From an uncultured Paracoccaceae bacterium (GTDB lineage: Bacteria > Pseudomonadota > Alphaproteobacteria > Rhodobacterales > Rhodobacteraceae), in NCBI GenBank assembly GCA_937916485.1, contig CALFSV010000295.1, positions 1 to 64,000 on the forward strand: a DNA stretch of 64,000 nt. Reading direction: 5' to 3'. Within the stretch, counting starts at the first letter, position 1. Every line of letters starts with the position of its first letter. Of this stretch, positions 7,944 through 17,226 are shown piece after piece. The translations under genes were made by a program, and so were the position numbers. The notes beneath the pieces were generated by a model, which worked only from the letters and a program-made list of their open reading frames with translations, did not search any database and was not told the DNA's origin.

Positions 7944-9731
7944 TCAGACATGGATCGCCCCCGGACAGTCGCCAACATAGAGCCGTTCGATCAGATCCGC
8001 GTGGTTCTGGCGCAGGGCCCGCTGGTTGAGCGAGCCTTTCTCGGTGATCTCGCCCTTGTCAAAGCTGGGCGGCACGTCAAGCACCACGGCCCGACGAATG
8101 CGCGCGGCAGAGCCTGTGGCGGCCTGCGCTGCTGCCGCCAGCCGATCGGTCAGGGCCGCCATCCGCGCGTCGGGCGGCAGGCGCAGGGCGCTGTCGGACA
8201 GGATCAGAAGGGCGCCAAGCTCGGCCGCGTTCTCGCCCACGATGACCGCATCGCGCAACAGCCCGCCCGCCGCATCGACCAGCCCGGCCCGCACGGCCCC
8301 CACGGCCACCCATGTCCCGGTTCCCAGTTTGAAATTCTCGGCCACCCGCCCGTCAAAGAAGAACCCTTTGGAAAAATCATCCGGATCGGCCGGTCGCAGG
8401 GCGTCGCCCATGCAATAAAACCCATCCTCGTCAAAGGCCTCTGCCGTGCGCTCGGGGTCGTCCAGATACCCCGGCGTGATCGTCGGGCCCTTCAGCCGGG
8501 CCTCAAGCTTGTCCCCGCTGGGCACCAGTTTCAGCGTTAGCCCAAGAGAGGGCACGCCGACATTGCCCGCCCTTTCCTGAATGTCGGTGCAGGCCAGCGC
8601 AAAGGGCGAGGTCTCGGTCGCGCCAAGACCCGTGGCCAAAAGAACCTCGCGCCCGATGACCTTGCGCCCGATGGCCGCAAGGCGGTCCCAGGTGTGCTGG
8701 GCCATGCCCGCCCCGGCATAGAACAGCATGCCAAGGTCGGAAAAGAACGTGGCGGCGAGGTCTGCGTCCTGCTCAAGCTCCTCGACCAGCATGTCGTAGC
8801 CGATGGGCACGTTGAAATACCAGGTGCAGGCCACCTCGCGTAGGTTGCGCAGGGTTTCGTCAAACTTGCCCGGGGCGGGGCGGCCATCGTCGATGTAGTA
8901 GGTCCCGCCATTGGTCATCACGAGGTAGAACGACTTGTTCCCCGCCGCCGTATGGTTCCACGGCGCCCAGTCCAGAACAACCGGCGGCTGGTGATTGAGA
9001 AACCGGTAGCAATCCCTGATCATGGCCTGGCTGGCGCAGAGCATCCGGTTGGTGTTGATCACCGCCTTGGGCGACCCGGTGGAGCCAGAGGTGAACAGGT
9101 ATTTGACCACCGTCTCTTCGGTCAGGCCAGCGCGGGCGGCATCGGCGCGCAAGGTCGGACCGCCCAGAAGGCTGTCGAAGGCGATCCCATCCCCCGGAGC
9201 CGTCAGGGCAATGACCGGACGGTCGGGCGCCGCGATCGCAGCCAAGGCCGGGCCAAAGGCCGCCCCGTCATCCGCATAGATCGCGCCGGGCTTTAGCGTG
9301 GCGGCAATATCGCGCAGCTTGGCATGGTCCTTGGACACCAGGGAATAGGCCGGCGAGACCGGGGCATAGGGGATGCCGACATAAGCGCAGGCGATGCCCA
9401 AGAGGGCATGTTCAAGGCTGTTTTCCGACAGGATCAGCAACGGCCGGTCCGGCCCAAGGCCCAGCCCCAGCAGCCGGTCCCCGATCTGCCGGGCGGCAAG
9501 CCGGGCGGCACCATAGTTGACCCGCCGCCAGTCGCCGCCATTGACCCTGCGGGCGATCCACGCCCGGTCCGGGGCGGCGTCGGCCCATTTGTCCAGATAA
9601 TCGGCGAGCGTCGGCATATAGCCAGTCAACGCGCCGGTCTGGCGCATCAGGACGGTGCCATCGTCCTGCCTGTCATAGGTGAAGCTGGGGGACCAGAACC
9701 GGTCCTGCCCGTCCGTCAAGCCTGCCGTCAT
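7944..9731 (-). CDS. Feruloyl-CoA synthase-like acyl-CoA ligase
   Basis: 595-residue AMP-forming ligase that would activate a hydroxycinnamic or related aromatic acid to its CoA thioester with ATP. The adenylation P-loop YLFTSGSTGSPKAV is near residues 210-223, the GLGATETSP motif near 367, and the C-terminal block GRVAENFKLGTGTWV near 457-471; this GTWV-type block is characteristic of feruloyl-CoA synthases rather than generic acyl-CoA synthetases. The start ATG at 9731 has a GGGGAGG site just upstream. It is first in the minus-strand series ligase, amidohydrolase, P450, quinate/shikimate dehydrogenase. No enoyl-CoA hydratase/aldolase (ech) is present, which points to a beta-oxidative or beta-ketoacyl-CoA hydrolase route. 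Exact substrate is unproven. Confidence 0.85.
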   Translation of the reverse strand: MTAGLTDGQDRFWSPSFTYDRQDDGTVLMRQTGALTGYMPTLADYLDKWADAAPDRAWIARRVNGGDWRRVNYGAARLAARQIGDRLLGLGLGPDRPLLILSENSLEHALLGIACAYVGIPYAPVSPAYSLVSKDHAKLRDIAATLKPGAIYADDGAAFGPALAAIAAPDRPVIALTAPGDGIAFDSLLGGPTLRADAARAGLTEETVVKYLFTSGSTGSPKAVINTNRMLCASQAMIRDCYRFLNHQPPVVLDWAPWNHTAAGNKSFYLVMTNGGTYYIDDGRPAPGKFDETLRNLREVACTWYFNVPIGYDMLVEELEQDADLAATFFSDLGMLFYAGAGMAQHTWDRLAAIGRKVIGREVLLATGLGATETSPFALACTDIQERAGNVGVPSLGLTLKLVPSGDKLEARLKGPTITPGYLDDPERTAEAFDEDGFYCMGDALRPADPDDFSKGFFFDGRVAENFKLGTGTWVAVGAVRAGLVDAAGGLLRDAVIVGENAAELGALLILSDSALRLPPDARMAALTDRLAAAAQAATGSAARIRRAVVLDVPPSFDKGEITEKGSLNQRALRQNHADLIERLYVGDCPGAIHV

Positions 9732-9863
9732 GCGAGCCTCCCCTGCCCTCCCCTTTCAGCCCGGCACGCGACGCGCCGGGGTGCCGATGGGAAAGACAGA
9801 CCCGATTTCGTTTACTTGGTTAACAGTTACTCAGGCCAAGGACCAAAGTCCAGCATGCAAAAG

Positions 9864-9893
9864 AAGACCCCCGCGCCGTGGCACGGGGGTCTT
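9864..9893 (-). terminator. Rho-independent terminator after the DEAD-box helicase gene
   Basis: AAGACCCCCG at 9864-9873 pairs with CGGGGGTCTT at 9884-9893. Read on the minus strand, the hairpin lies just past the helicase stop at 9918 and is followed by CTTTTGC. Confidence 0.75.
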
Positions 9894-9917
9894 TGTCTTG
9901 AACCAATACCCGGCAGA

Positions 9918-12308
9918 TCAGCCGCGGGGCCTGCGCGGCGGGGCATTGCCGCCCGGTGCCCGCTTTGGTTTGCCACCTGTACCTTTGCCACCCGGGCCTT
10001 TGCCGCCGCCGGGACGTGGACCAGCCCCTTTGGCGCCTGCACGGTCCTTGCCTGCACGCGGCGATGTGCTGCCACCCGGCGGCACGAACCGCTTGGAGGT
10101 GTCGGTGGCGTCAGCGCGCGGTTTGGCAGCCGGGGCGCTGTCCGCGCTCCGCTCGGGCTTGCCCTTGTAACGATCGTCAGGCTTGCGATCGTATTTGGCC
10201 TTGGGCTTGTCATCATAACGACGCTCGGACTGGCCGGCAGGTTTGCCGCCCGGTTTGCCACCCGGCTTGCCAAAAGTCTTGCCCTTGGGCTTGTCATCAT
10301 AGCGCCGTTCAGACGTCCCTGCGGGCTTTTCCCGGTCACCCTTGGGGCGCGGCTCTGCCGGACGGGGGGTGTGTTTGAACCCCTTGTCATTCTTGGGATG
10401 GCGCGGCTTGCGGAAGGGCACGACGGATCCGTCAGCCACATGATCGACGGCGGGTGCCGCAGGCGCAGGCTCAGGTGCAGGACGCGGCTCCGAACGCGGC
10501 GCAGGCTTTGGCCGTGGTGCAGCCTTTGGGGCCGCTGACGCCGCTTTGGGCGCAGCTTCGGACGCTGCTTCGAACACGGCCGGTGCCACCGGTTGGATCG
10601 GTGCGACATCCGGGGTCTCTGCCGATGGTGGAATGGGTTCGTCCATCACTTCGGCCCGAGGCTTGCGCATCGGTTTGACGTCAGGACGGGGCTTTGCATC
10701 GGGGCGGGGCTTGCGCGGGCCGCTGCCACCCAGATCGGGCGGGCCGTCCAGCCTGCGGGCGCGCACGCCATCCTCCATCAATCCACCTTCGCCCAACCCG
10801 GCCAGAAAGCCCGGCACGCTGGCCTCGGTCAGTTCGACAAAGCTTTCGTTCTGCTGAATGCGGATCGCGCCGATGGCGGTCTTGTCGAGACCGCCGATCT
10901 TGCAGACGAGGGGCAGCAGCCAGCGCGGCTCTGCCCGGTCATCGCGGCCGACAGACAGGGAGAACCAGACCGACGGGCCAAAGGGCTTGCGATCCTCGCG
11001 GGCGACGGGGGTATCGACACCCGACAGATCCTCGGGCGCGGACTGACCACTGCGGTAGAGGCGCAGATATGCGGCAGCGATCCGTTCGGGGCCGTGCAGG
11101 GCCAGAAGCTTGGCCGAAAACTCTGCCTCGTCCTCTGACATCTCTTCGGTCCAGACGGGATCGGCCAACAGCCGTTCTTCATCGCGGCGCAGGATATCCT
11201 CGGCCGAAGGTGCGGGCACCCATTCGGCGTCGATCTTGGCGAACTTGAGCAGGCGTTCGGCCTTCTTGACGATCTTGGAGGGCACGATTAGGGCCGATAT
11301 CCCCTTGCGCCCTGCCCGGCCCGTTCGGCCCGAGCGGTGCAACAGGCCTTCGGCATTCGTCGGAAGCTCTGCATGGATCACAAGGTCAAGGTTGGGCAGG
11401 TCGATTCCGCGGGCCGCCACATCGGTGGCAACGCAGACCTTGGCGCGACCGTCGCGCATGGCCTGCAAGGCGTGGGTCCGCTCGGTCTGGCTAAGTTCGC
11501 CCGAAAGGGCCACCACGGCAAAGCCACGGTTGGCAAAGCGGGCGGTCAGGCGGCTGACCATGGCGCGGGTATTGGCAAAGACGATGGCATTCTGGGCATC
11601 GTGGTAACGCAGCACGTTGATGATGGCGTTTTCGGCATCGCGTTGGGCCACATGGACGGCCTGATAGGCGATATCGGAATGCTGGCGGGTGCCGGACAGG
11701 GTGGTGACCCGGACGGCGTCGCGCTGATACTGTTCGGCAAGGCGGGCGATGCTGGCCGGAACCGTGGCCGAAAACATCAGGGTCCGACGCTCGGGCGGGG
11801 CTTCGCCTAACATGAACTCAAGATCTTCGCGGAACCCAAGGTCCAGCATCTCGTCCGCCTCGTCGAGCACGATGGCGCGCAGGGCTGACATATCAAGGGA
11901 GTTGCGCTGTATGTGGTCGCGCAGACGGCCGGGGGTGCCGACGACCATATGGGCGCCACGATCAAGGGCCCGCCGCTCTTCGCGCATGTCCATGCCGCCG
12001 ACACAAGACACCACACGGGCGCCGGTCTTGGCGTAAAGCCAGCTCAGCTCGCGCATGACCTGCAAGGCCAATTCGCGGGTTGGTGCAATGATCAGGGCCA
12101 GCGGTTTGTCCGCCGGGCCAAGCACGTCTGCGCCTTCAAGAAGGGTCTCGGCAATGGCAAGGCCAAAGCCCACCGTCTTGCCGGAACCGGTCTGGGCCGA
12201 GACAAGAAGGTCGGCCCCCTGCAATTCGGGATTTGTTACCGCCTCTTGAACAGCGGTGAGGGTCTCATAGCCGCGCTCTGTCAGCGCATCGGACAAGGTC
12301 TGGATCAT
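9918..12308 (-). CDS. DEAD-box RNA helicase (DeaD/CsdA-like) with long basic tail
   Basis: 796-residue ATP-dependent RNA helicase, likely acting in ribosome assembly or RNA unwinding in the cold. Motifs in order: SAQTGSGKT (I), PTREL (Ia), GTPGR (Ib), DEAD (II), SATVP (III), VATDVAARGIDLP (V) and HRSGRTGR (VI), all within about residues 1-345. A DbpA-type RNA-binding domain follows around residues 445-520. The last 250 residues are a low-complexity tail rich in Pro, Lys, Arg, Ala and Gly, with two copies of SERRYDDKPK and several GGKP units. Such tails in alphaproteobacterial helicases are variable and probably bind RNA without fixed structure. It is a single-gene unit with a terminator right after it. 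Confidence 0.93.
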   Translation of the reverse strand: MIQTLSDALTERGYETLTAVQEAVTNPELQGADLLVSAQTGSGKTVGFGLAIAETLLEGADVLGPADKPLALIIAPTRELALQVMRELSWLYAKTGARVVSCVGGMDMREERRALDRGAHMVVGTPGRLRDHIQRNSLDMSALRAIVLDEADEMLDLGFREDLEFMLGEAPPERRTLMFSATVPASIARLAEQYQRDAVRVTTLSGTRQHSDIAYQAVHVAQRDAENAIINVLRYHDAQNAIVFANTRAMVSRLTARFANRGFAVVALSGELSQTERTHALQAMRDGRAKVCVATDVAARGIDLPNLDLVIHAELPTNAEGLLHRSGRTGRAGRKGISALIVPSKIVKKAERLLKFAKIDAEWVPAPSAEDILRRDEERLLADPVWTEEMSEDEAEFSAKLLALHGPERIAAAYLRLYRSGQSAPEDLSGVDTPVAREDRKPFGPSVWFSLSVGRDDRAEPRWLLPLVCKIGGLDKTAIGAIRIQQNESFVELTEASVPGFLAGLGEGGLMEDGVRARRLDGPPDLGGSGPRKPRPDAKPRPDVKPMRKPRAEVMDEPIPPSAETPDVAPIQPVAPAVFEAASEAAPKAASAAPKAAPRPKPAPRSEPRPAPEPAPAAPAVDHVADGSVVPFRKPRHPKNDKGFKHTPRPAEPRPKGDREKPAGTSERRYDDKPKGKTFGKPGGKPGGKPAGQSERRYDDKPKAKYDRKPDDRYKGKPERSADSAPAAKPRADATDTSKRFVPPGGSTSPRAGKDRAGAKGAGPRPGGGKGPGGKGTGGKPKRAPGGNAPPRRPRG

Positions 12309-12432
12309 CTGGGAAATCGGTCTGGCCTACTGTGGCGCAACAACGCGCAATGGCCCGCCCATCATGGGCAGGACAAGAGAGGGGCGGTACACCCTTCGGT
12401 TGGGGAAGTATAGCCCGCCGTTGCAGACCCGG

Positions 12433-13128
12433 CTAGATCGAAATGCTTTGCAGCAATGTCGCCTTGTCCATATCGGCCTTAGCGCCGCGCAAAACTACCT
12501 CGCCCCGGTTGAGGACGGTAAAGGTATCGGCCAGATCGTAGGCAAAGTCGAAGAACTGCTCGACCAGCACCACGGCAATCTCGCCCTCGTCGCGCAGCTG
12601 GGCGATGACACGGCCGATCTGCTGGATGATGTTGGGCTGAATGCCCTCAGTCGGTTCATCAAGCAACAGGACGCGGGGGCGCGTGATCAGGGCCCTCGCA
12701 ATGGCAAGTTGTTGCTGCTGGCCCCCCGACAGGTCGCCGCCGCGCCGGTCTTTCATGTCCTTGAGGACCGGAAACAGGTCGTAGATCTTGTCAGGGATCG
12801 TCCATTGGTCGCGGGGCAGACAGGGAAAGCCGGTCTCAAGGTTTTCCGTCACCGTCATCAGGGGAAACACCTCGCGCCCCTGCGGCACATAGGCGATGCC
12901 GGCCCGGGCAGCGCTGAAAGCTGTCGGATGATCAAGCGGTGCGCCCCCCACGGCCATTGAGCCGGTGGCATAGGGATGCCGTCCGGCGATGGCCTTGAGA
13001 AGCGAGGTCTTGCCTACGCCGTTTGTGCCCATCACCGCCGTCACCTGACCGGGGGACGCGGTCAGGGTGATCCCGTGCAGGATCTGGCTTTGGCCGTATT
13101 TGAGGGTCAGGTCCTTGACGTCCAGCAT
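12433..13128 (-). CDS. urtE: Urea ABC transporter ATPase UrtE
   Basis: 231-residue ATP-binding subunit of the branched-chain-amino-acid (LivF) type, one of two ATPases that drive urea import through UrtBC. Walker A is GTNGVGKTS near residues 34-42, the signature LSGGQQQQ near residue 134, Walker B VLLLDEPTEGIQPN near residue 154. The GIQPN ending is typical of UrtE and separates it from LivF. It starts three bases after urtD and is the last gene of the urtABCDE series on the minus strand. Confidence 0.93.
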   Translation of the reverse strand: MLDVKDLTLKYGQSQILHGITLTASPGQVTAVMGTNGVGKTSLLKAIAGRHPYATGSMAVGGAPLDHPTAFSAARAGIAYVPQGREVFPLMTVTENLETGFPCLPRDQWTIPDKIYDLFPVLKDMKDRRGGDLSGGQQQQLAIARALITRPRVLLLDEPTEGIQPNIIQQIGRVIAQLRDEGEIAVVLVEQFFDFAYDLADTFTVLNRGEVVLRGAKADMDKATLLQSISI

Positions 13129-13131
13129 CGT

Positions 13132-13872
13132 TCAGCGCCCCAGATAGACGTCGATGACGTCTTGATTGGCGGTCACATGGGTCAGTGAGCCTTCGGCAAG
13201 GACCGATCCTTCGTGCAGGACGGTGACCCTGCAATTCAGGCGGCGCACGAACTCCATGTCATGTTCCACAACGACCACCGCCCGGGTCTTGGCCGCCCGG
13301 ACCAGAAGGTCGGTGGTATGCTCCCTCTCGGACGGGGTCATGCCAGCGGCGGGTTCATCGACGAGCAGAAGACGGGGGTCCTGCGCAAGCAGCATCCCGA
13401 TCTCGAGCCACTGTTTCTGGCCGTGGCTGAGTTCGCCCGATATCCGGTCAAGCTGATCCAGAAGCCCGATTTCCTCAGCAATCTCGCTGATCCCCTTGTC
13501 CGCCTTGGCCGAGCCGCGTGAAAACAGCACGTCAAAGGGGCCACGCGGATTGCGCAGGGCCATGGCAAGGTTCTCGCGTACCGTCTGCGCCTCGAACACG
13601 GTGGGTTTCTGAAACTTGCGGCCAATGCCCTGCCGGGCGATGTCGCTTTCGGACAGACCCAGAAGGGAGATGCCCTTGTCGCCCCAAAGCACCCTGCCCT
13701 CATCGGGCCGGGTCTTGCCGGTGATGATGTCCATGAAAGTGGTCTTGCCCGCCCCGTTGGGGCCGATCACGGCACGCAGTTCCGGCTCTGCGATCTGGAT
13801 CGACAGGTTGTTGATCGCGCGAAAGCCGTCGAAGGTGACCGAGACCCCCGAAACCTCAAGAAGCGTGCTCAT
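13132..13872 (-). CDS. urtD: Urea ABC transporter ATPase UrtD
   Basis: 246-residue LivG-type ATPase, partner of UrtE on the cytoplasmic face of the urea permease. Walker A is GPNGAGKTT near residues 38-46, the signature appears as LSHGQKQWLEIG (typical of UrtD, with SHG in place of SGG), and Walker B is LLLVDEPAAGMTPSE. Its ATG overlaps the urtC stop by four bases (ATGA), indicating translational coupling. Confidence 0.93.
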   Translation of the reverse strand: MSTLLEVSGVSVTFDGFRAINNLSIQIAEPELRAVIGPNGAGKTTFMDIITGKTRPDEGRVLWGDKGISLLGLSESDIARQGIGRKFQKPTVFEAQTVRENLAMALRNPRGPFDVLFSRGSAKADKGISEIAEEIGLLDQLDRISGELSHGQKQWLEIGMLLAQDPRLLLVDEPAAGMTPSEREHTTDLLVRAAKTRAVVVVEHDMEFVRRLNCRVTVLHEGSVLAEGSLTHVTANQDVIDVYLGR

Positions 13873-15104
13873 TCCTGCCCCTCCTCGCGGCGCCTTGCGC
13901 CCTTGTCGGGGCCGTAGTCGCCTACCCGGTCGGGAACGGCCCGGTTGATGACGATCATGTCAAAGAGGCCCCCGATCCCCTTGGGGAAGAACAGGGTGAC
14001 GGAGACAAAGCTGAGGCCCAGCAGCACAAGCCACCAGTCCGTCCAGCGGATGACATAAAAGCCAAGGTTGATATCAGGCGCCCCACCGCCCGTGAACCAT
14101 GACGACAAGAGCGAAACGAAGGCCGCCCCGATGACCGCCCCGTAAAGCCGTCCCCGCCCGCCGATGGCGACCCAGACGGCAAGATAGATCGAGGCAATGG
14201 GCGCGATTTCGGCGGGATTGATGATGCCGGCTTGAGGATAGTAGAGCGCGCCTGCAAGCGCCGAGACGATAGCGGTGAGGGTAAAGACGAAAAGCTTGTA
14301 GCTTTCCACGTGATAGCCAAGAAACCGCACCCGCGCCTCGTTGTCGCGGATGGCGCGGATCACGCTGCCCATCTTGCCCGAGATGACCCAGGCAAACAGG
14401 ATATAGCCGGCCGCCAGCGCCAAGGCCGAGGCCCAGAAGAAGGCAATGGAGAGGCTCGCCTGTGACACATCCTCATAGCCAGGGATGTTTTGCAGCCCCG
14501 ACAACCCGTTGTTGCCCCGCAACCCGCTGTCGTTCTGGAACAGGTAGAGCGACAGGGCGAGCGTCATCGCCTGGGTCAGGATCGACAGGTAAACCCCTGT
14601 GACCCGGCTGCGAAACGCCAGCCAGCCAAAGACCAACGCCAAGAACCCGGGCACCAGCACAACCGCCAGAAGTTGCAGAAAGAGGCTATCGGCAAAGGAC
14701 CATATGAGCGGGAATTCAGATGAACCCACCACCCCGAAGATCTGGGTGCCGATGGCGTCGATCACCTCTTGTTCGGTGGGCGGAATGGCCCGGCCGGACA
14801 GGCTGGCCGCCACGATATTCTCGGTCCGGGCATACATCAGCCACATGCCCACGGCGTAGCCGCCGATGCCGAAAAAGGCGAAATGCCCCAGGCTGAGAAT
14901 GCCGCAATAGCCCCAGACCACATCCATCGCCACCGCGATCAGGCACAGGCAGAGCGTCTTGCCCAATGTCTTGACGAAGGAGGTGGACACCAGCCCGGCC
15001 TGCGCCATGAGGGTGACCCCGATGGTGAAGATGGCCAGCGCCAGAAGGAACCACAGGATCGACGGGTTCCGGCCGATGAAGGTTTTTGGGACTGTGCGGG
15101 TCAT
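13869..15104 (-). CDS. urtC: Urea ABC transporter permease UrtC
   Basis: 411-residue polytopic permease of the LivM type, forming the membrane channel with UrtB. Several hydrophobic spans run from residue 15 to about 365; landmarks are WGYCGILSLGHFAFFGIGGYAVGM near residues 64-87 and the cytoplasmic EAA-like loop IRAIRDNEARVRFLGY near residues 258-273. Length fits UrtC rather than the shorter LivM. The start ATG at 15104 is preceded by the 117-base gap holding a repeat element. Downstream it overlaps urtD. Confidence 0.92.
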   Translation of the reverse strand: MTRTVPKTFIGRNPSILWFLLALAIFTIGVTLMAQAGLVSTSFVKTLGKTLCLCLIAVAMDVVWGYCGILSLGHFAFFGIGGYAVGMWLMYARTENIVAASLSGRAIPPTEQEVIDAIGTQIFGVVGSSEFPLIWSFADSLFLQLLAVVLVPGFLALVFGWLAFRSRVTGVYLSILTQAMTLALSLYLFQNDSGLRGNNGLSGLQNIPGYEDVSQASLSIAFFWASALALAAGYILFAWVISGKMGSVIRAIRDNEARVRFLGYHVESYKLFVFTLTAIVSALAGALYYPQAGIINPAEIAPIASIYLAVWVAIGGRGRLYGAVIGAAFVSLLSSWFTGGGAPDINLGFYVIRWTDWWLVLLGLSFVSVTLFFPKGIGGLFDMIVINRAVPDRVGDYGPDKGARRREEGQE

Positions 15105-15151
15105 GTCGTTGCCTTGGTCTGGAGGGATTGCGCCGCCTCTGGCGTCGCCGT

Positions 15152-15216
15152 GGAGGGGGGCTCTGCCCCCCGCCCCTGCGGGGCTCCCCCCGGGATATTT
15201 TTCATCCGAAGAAACA
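15152..15216. repeat. Rhodobacteraceae-type palindromic intergenic element, copy A
   Basis: The urtB-urtC gap holds two back-to-back GC hairpins (GGGGG/CCCCC near 15156-15170 and CCCC/GGGG near 15173-15183), then CCCCCCGGGATATTTTT and a GAAGAAA end. Hairpins followed by a GGRATATTT core match three other elements in this window. It may modulate the mRNA between the two permease genes. Confidence 0.6.
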
Positions 15217-15221
15217 TGGGC

Positions 15222-17168
15222 TCAGTCTCCTGCAGCGCGGCCTTTGAGGGCGACGATGCCCTTGGGCCGGAACTGGATGAAGAGGATGATGAAGAGGATC
15301 ATGTAGGTCTGGGCGGCCAGGGTGTTGGAGGGATTGAACCACTCGATCCCTTTTTGCAGGAAGCCGATAAGCGAGGCCCCTGCCAGCGTGCCCCAGACGT
15401 TGCCGACGCCGCCGACGACGACCGTCATGAAGCTTTGCACGATATAGGCCGAGCCCATTTCGGAGGTGACCTGAGCGTAAAGTCCGATGGCGACGCCGGC
15501 GATGCCCGCGATTCCAGAGCCGAGCCCGAAGGTGAGCATGTTGATCCGGTCGGGGTTGATCCCCATCGAGGCAGCCATGCCGGGGTTCTGGGTCACCGCC
15601 CGCACCTCGAGCCCGAGCCGGGTCCGTTTGAGGATATAAAGGATCAGCGCCAGGAAGATCAGCGCCAGGATGAAGATCGCGATCCGGATGTAGCTGATCG
15701 AGATGACGTCGTTGTAGGACCAGGCCCCATCAAGCCAGCCCGGCGAGGTGAGCGGCCGCGCCTGGGTGCCGAAGATGTTCTTGGCCAGCTGTTGCAGGGC
15801 GATGGAGATGCCGAAGGTGGCCAGCAGTGTTTCCAGCGGGCGGTGGTACAGCCAGCGGATCACCAGCCGCTCCATTGCGACGCCGGCCCCGAAGGTGACA
15901 GCGAAGGCCAGAGGCAGGGCGACAAGAATCGAGAGGGTGTAATCGGGGATGAACAGCTGCACGACGTAGCCGGTATAGGCCCCCATCATGATGAATTCGC
16001 CATGCGCCATGTTGATCACCCCCATCACCCCGAAGGTGATGGCAAGGCCGATGGCGGCCAGGAAGTAGATCGAGGCCAGCGACAGCGCATCGAGGCTGAG
16101 GTCGACGAACTGGTTGACCCCGACCCTTGTTTCAATGGCCGACAGCGCCAGCCGTGCGGCATTGGTCACGGCCTCATCGCTTTCGCTATAAACGTCAAAG
16201 TAGGTATGGGCGGCGATGGCGGCCTGCGCCTCGGCCTCGATCACCGTCGGCGCGACAAGCCCCTGTTCGGCCAGGGCGGCATAGACGGCCTCGCGGGCGG
16301 CTGTGGTATTCAGTTCGGCCGTGGGGGTGCCGGCGACCGTGCCGTCCACGATGTTCTCGGTCAGAGCGGCCAGAATGGCAGAGGCCGGAACCCGGGCCGG
16401 GGCAAGTTCGGCCGTAACCAGCATCTCATAGGCGGTGTCCAGCGACAGGTCGCTGCCCGGTTCGAGCACGGCGGCGACGTTGACCCCTTCGGGGATGGCA
16501 AGGGCCACAGACCGGTTGGTGGTGAGAAGCTGGTTGAGGACGGCCCGCACATCGACCGACAGGTCGTCGGCCAGCGCCTCGATCGCGGCCACACGCTCTT
16601 GCGTGGTGTCGGCAAAGCTGGCGGCCAGCATACCGGCCAGCCGTTCCTTGCGCGCCCGCAGGGCGGCGTCGGGTTCGTTGTCGATGGCCCCCAGAAGCGG
16701 GGCAAGCTGATCGGCGTTCATGGACCGGGCAATGGCGTCCACCGCGGCGATCCGGCGTTCGATATCGGGGGCGGAGAGCTGGAACTGCACCAGGGCCGAG
16801 GCAATCTCGCGTCGCACGCCGCCATTGGGGCGAAGTTCCGTCAGCTCGGACTTGTCGGCGGTGCCGACGACCGCGCCGGTTTCGATGTCGGTCAGGGTAT
16901 AGGCTCCCCCCTCGCCTTCTTTGGCCAAAAAGAACAGGCCGTCAGCCTCGCGTTGCCAGACCTGACGGTCCTGCCAAAGCTCAAGGAACGTGGCGACCGC
17001 GGGCACGCCTGATCCGGCAAGATCGTCGAGCGCCACGCCAACCGAACTGCGCGAAGGGGCGGCGATCTCGTCGCGGTGCGTCTGCAGGAGGGACTGGAGG
17101 TCCTGGGCGCCGGCCTGCATTGGCATGAAGCAGCAGGCCAGGACGGCAAAAACGAGGGCGCGAAACAT
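15222..17168 (-). CDS. urtB: Urea ABC transporter permease UrtB with large periplasmic domain
   Basis: 648-residue permease. Residues 345-648 are a LivH-type channel domain with the span-rich segment SIYFLAAIGLAITFGVMG and the motif NMAHGEFIMMGAY near residues 385-397. Ahead of this lie a signal peptide (residues 1-21, ending MQAGAQ) and about 320 residues of mostly helical, Ala/Glu-rich sequence predicted in the periplasm. UrtB proteins commonly have this N-terminal extension, unlike LivH of about 300 residues; its role is not established, and a contact with loaded UrtA is plausible. The gene follows urtA after a strong hairpin and precedes urtC. Confidence 0.92.
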   Translation of the reverse strand: MFRALVFAVLACCFMPMQAGAQDLQSLLQTHRDEIAAPSRSSVGVALDDLAGSGVPAVATFLELWQDRQVWQREADGLFFLAKEGEGGAYTLTDIETGAVVGTADKSELTELRPNGGVRREIASALVQFQLSAPDIERRIAAVDAIARSMNADQLAPLLGAIDNEPDAALRARKERLAGMLAASFADTTQERVAAIEALADDLSVDVRAVLNQLLTTNRSVALAIPEGVNVAAVLEPGSDLSLDTAYEMLVTAELAPARVPASAILAALTENIVDGTVAGTPTAELNTTAAREAVYAALAEQGLVAPTVIEAEAQAAIAAHTYFDVYSESDEAVTNAARLALSAIETRVGVNQFVDLSLDALSLASIYFLAAIGLAITFGVMGVINMAHGEFIMMGAYTGYVVQLFIPDYTLSILVALPLAFAVTFGAGVAMERLVIRWLYHRPLETLLATFGISIALQQLAKNIFGTQARPLTSPGWLDGAWSYNDVISISYIRIAIFILALIFLALILYILKRTRLGLEVRAVTQNPGMAASMGINPDRINMLTFGLGSGIAGIAGVAIGLYAQVTSEMGSAYIVQSFMTVVVGGVGNVWGTLAGASLIGFLQKGIEWFNPSNTLAAQTYMILFIILFIQFRPKGIVALKGRAAGD

Positions 17169-17192
17169 GTTACTCTGTCCCGTGGTATTGCA

Positions 17193-17219
17193 GGGGGCGC
17201 CGCGGAATACGGCGCCCCC
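17193..17219 (-). terminator. Intercistronic hairpin between urtA and urtB
   Basis: GGGGGCGCCG at 17193-17202 pairs perfectly with CGGCGCCCCC at 17210-17219 across a seven-base loop. It has no T-run, so it probably stabilises the urtA message or partly attenuates read-through, which would give more binding protein than permease. Confidence 0.7.
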
Positions 17220-17226
17220 GGATGGT

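Noticed and set aside
14769..17012. 747-codon open frame on the plus strand opposite urtB and urtC
   Set aside because: It is antisense to two clear permease genes and is a by-product of high-GC codon bias; no domain.
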